6,947 nt of DNA from an uncultured Eubacteriales bacterium (lineage in GTDB: Bacteria > Bacillota > Clostridia > UBA1381), in contig USPO01000077.1 in NCBI GenBank assembly GCA_900556575.1, forward strand, positions 1 through 6,947. Direction: 5' to 3'. The number at the start of each line of letters is the position of its first letter. Positions within the stretch are counted from its first letter, which is position 1. The notes under the pieces are model-generated. The model saw nothing but the letters and a program-made list of their open reading frames with translations, was not told where the DNA came from and searched no databases. Shown piece after piece: positions 5,658-6,947 of this stretch. A program made the translations under genes and the position numbers.

Positions 5658-5969
5658 TTAGCCGTTGATCTTTGTAATCTCAACCTTTGTGAACGGCTGT
5701 CTATGACCTTTCTTGCGTCTGTAATTCTTCTTTCTCTTCATCTTGAAGACATAGATTTTCTTACCCTTACCGTTCTTTACAACCTTAGCTTCTACTGCAG
5801 CACCTTCAACTGTCGGAGCGCCTACCTTAACGTCTGCACCTTCACCTACCATAAGAACCTGGTCGAAAGTTACAACTGAACCCTCCTCAGCCTCAAGCTT
5901 TTCTACGAATAATGTATCACCTTCTGATACCTTGTACTGCTTACCGCCTGTTGCTATAATTGCGTACAT
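5658..5969 (-). CDS. rplU: 50S ribosomal protein L21
   Basis: L21 is a 23S rRNA-binding protein of the large subunit. The product has 103 residues, the usual length, starting MYAIIATGGKQYKVSEGD and ending in the very basic FKMKRKKNYRRKKGHRQ segment followed by PFTKVEITKING. ATG at 5969 has a near-perfect TAAGGAGGT 7 bases upstream. A longer in-frame ATG at 6023 is rejected because it would translate the leader RNA. It is the first gene after its own promoter and L21 leader, and rpmA follows after 59 bases. Its position next to rng and obgE is the conserved Firmicutes arrangement, except that prp is missing. Confidence 0.98.
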   Translation of the reverse strand: MYAIIATGGKQYKVSEGDTLFVEKLEAEEGSVVTFDQVLMVGEGADVKVGAPTVEGAAVEAKVVKNGKGKKIYVFKMKRKKNYRRKKGHRQPFTKVEITKING

Positions 5970-5985
5970 GGTTAATACCTCCTTA

Positions 5986-6046
5986 ATCAAACTCGCCAGT
6001 TTTGGTGGTGTCTGTTGACACACTTATACCTAACTGTGCGGCATAC
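5986..6046 (-). promoter_or_regulatory. L21 leader RNA (ribosomal protein autoregulatory leader)
   Basis: The leader between the promoter and rplU folds as expected of the Firmicutes L21 leader. CGCACAGTT (6040-6032) pairs with AACTGGCG (6001-5994) with one bulged A, and inside it GTGTC (6021-6017) pairs with GACAC (6012-6008) across an AACA loop. The TGCCGC and GGCGAG elements match the leader pattern as I remember it. Such leaders are thought to bind L21 and lower synthesis of the operon. Exact ends are estimated. Confidence 0.75.
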
Positions 6047-6052
6047 TCATAT

Positions 6053-6081
6053 AATCTACCATTGAGATGATTATTTGTCAA
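6053..6081 (-). promoter_or_regulatory. Sigma-A promoter of rplU-rpmA-obgE
   Basis: On the minus strand a consensus TTGACA (6081-6076) is followed by a 17-base spacer and TAGATT (6058-6053, four of six bases). It starts 45 bases after the RNase E/G stop codon and puts the transcript start near 6046, at the 5' edge of the L21 leader. The ribosomal genes therefore need not rely on the upstream gene. Confidence 0.75.
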
Positions 6082-6125
6082 TAATTTTCTGATATATTTT
6101 TACAATATTTTTTGATTTATTTTCA

Positions 6126-6947
6126 TCAAAGCTTAACCATTTCGTGAAGCGGTCTCTTTAACTTCTTTCTGGTCAGCTCTATAAGTCCAAGCTTGGTGAT
6201 ATCTACGAATTTGGCTGGTACAGGATCGTCTGCCAGCTCTCTTATCAGGGTATCACGTATCCTGAGAATATCATCGGGATTCTTCATGTTTATAAAGTCT
6301 ATGACTACTATCCCTGACAGATTGCGGAGTCTTAACTGACGGCAGGTTTCGATGGCCGCCTCGGTGTTGACCTTCAGCATGTGCTGTTCCATATCTCTGC
6401 CTGATATAGCCTTGCCTGTATTCACATCCACAACTACCATGGCCTCAGTCTGCTGGATTATAAGGTAGGCACCTGACTTAAGCCATACTCTCTCCTTTAG
6501 AGCTCCCTCCACTTCTTTATTGAGATTGTAGATTGCCGTAAGCGGACATTCTGTATCGGTATGAAGCGTTAAGTCTATTGTTCCAGGCTGTTTTTTCTCT
6601 ATGTAATCCTCAAATACGTGGAATATTTCTTCATCATCGGTTACCAGTGAATCTAGCTTATTACTTCCCATGAAAGTTATGTTTTCTATATATTCCGGTG
6701 GATTCCGGTACAGACAGGAAAAGCATTTTCTGGTTGCTGCGGCCTTCAGGATCTGTGTGAGACGACCGCCCAGCTCATTCAGTTCACGTTTTATGAGTTC
6801 AGGGTCCGCATCCACAGCATTTGTCCTAATGATACAACCTATACCCGCCGGGAGGGTATTTCGCGCGATGTCCTTAAGCTCGTCCCGGAGCTTTCTGCTG
6901 CTTATCTTGTTCGATACACCGATCTGTTCCCCGGTGTGGACCACACA
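6126..6947 (-). CDS. rng: Ribonuclease E/G, C-terminal part, cut by the window edge
   Basis: This is an endonuclease for rRNA maturation and mRNA decay, acting in the cytoplasm. The 273 codons in view start mid-protein (the codon at 6947-6945, TGT, is in frame, so the GTG at 6944 is not a start). They cover the region after the S1 domain and the DNase I-like catalytic domain. Counting from 6944, D173 in VVVDVNTG and D216 in VVIDFINM match the two metal-binding aspartates of E. coli RNase E (303 and 346), including their 43-residue spacing. QLRLRNLSG (203-211) and KLGLIELTRKK (251-261) are further family signatures. The protein then stops at KRPLHEMVKL, so the zinc-link CPxCxG segment found in many family members is missing. 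Sampled G+C (42-60% in 60-base blocks) is higher than in obgE (38-43%). No clear terminator follows it. Confidence 0.93.
   Translation of the reverse strand, partial: CVVHTGEQIGVSNKISSRKLRDELKDIARNTLPAGIGCIIRTNAVDADPELIKRELNELGGRLTQILKAAATRKCFSCLYRNPPEYIENITFMGSNKLDSLVTDDEEIFHVFEDYIEKKQPGTIDLTLHTDTECPLTAIYNLNKEVEGALKERVWLKSGAYLIIQQTEAMVVVDVNTGKAISGRDMEQHMLKVNTEAAIETCRQLRLRNLSGIVVIDFINMKNPDDILRIRDTLIRELADDPVPAKFVDITKLGLIELTRKKLKRPLHEMVKL

Noticed and set aside
5970..6023. Longer L21 start giving 18 extra residues
   Set aside because: The added codons come from the structured leader RNA. The ATG at 5969 has an excellent ribosome binding site and the canonical L21 start.
1..6947. tRNA, rRNA, CRISPR array, insertion sequence or attachment site
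   Set aside because: I saw no cloverleaf, spaced repeat array, transposase or flanking inverted and target-site repeats by eye.

Overview
This is a low-to-moderate G+C Bacillota-type chromosomal segment, and every supported gene is on the minus strand. The order RNase E/G, L21, L27, Obg, the Firmicutes-style L21 leader and the AGGAGG-type ribosome binding sites point to Clostridia. An Oscillospiraceae/Ruminococcaceae-like gut anaerobe is my best guess, but the placement rests on protein character only and is inference.

Read in the direction of transcription (high to low coordinates), the window opens inside a ribonuclease E/G gene (6947-6126), which contains both catalytic aspartates but lacks the C-terminal zinc-link. 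Right after it come a good sigma-A promoter and an L21 leader RNA (6081-5986). These drive rplU (L21), rpmA (L27) and obgE, a ribosome-assembly cluster. A hairpin with a perfect 32-base palindrome lies between rpmA and obgE, and a strong intrinsic terminator follows obgE. The protease gene prp (ysxB), which normally lies between rplU and rpmA in Firmicutes, is absent. The L27 here also lacks the N-terminal extension that Prp removes, so the two losses agree.

Beyond the obgE terminator is an accessory-looking signalling module: a seven-helix LytS/YehU-type sensor histidine kinase (3779-2499), a response regulator whose output domain is a SARP-like winged helix (2479-1667), a possible 20-residue ORF, an unrecognised secreted protein of 249 residues (1458-709), and a 53-residue small gene (691-530) 17 bases behind it. 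A 14-bp-stem terminator with a U-tract (455-410) closes this group. A plausible model is that the kinase/regulator pair controls the secreted protein and small peptide. No binding site proves this.

The last 400 bases hold about 230 bases without a convincing gene, then a strong promoter (175-148) that fires toward a gene starting near position 64 and leaving the window.

The observations most worth following up are the linked absence of prp and the L27 extension, the uncatalogued 53-residue peptide beside the secreted protein and two-component pair, and the sharp compositional change at the RNase E/G gene.
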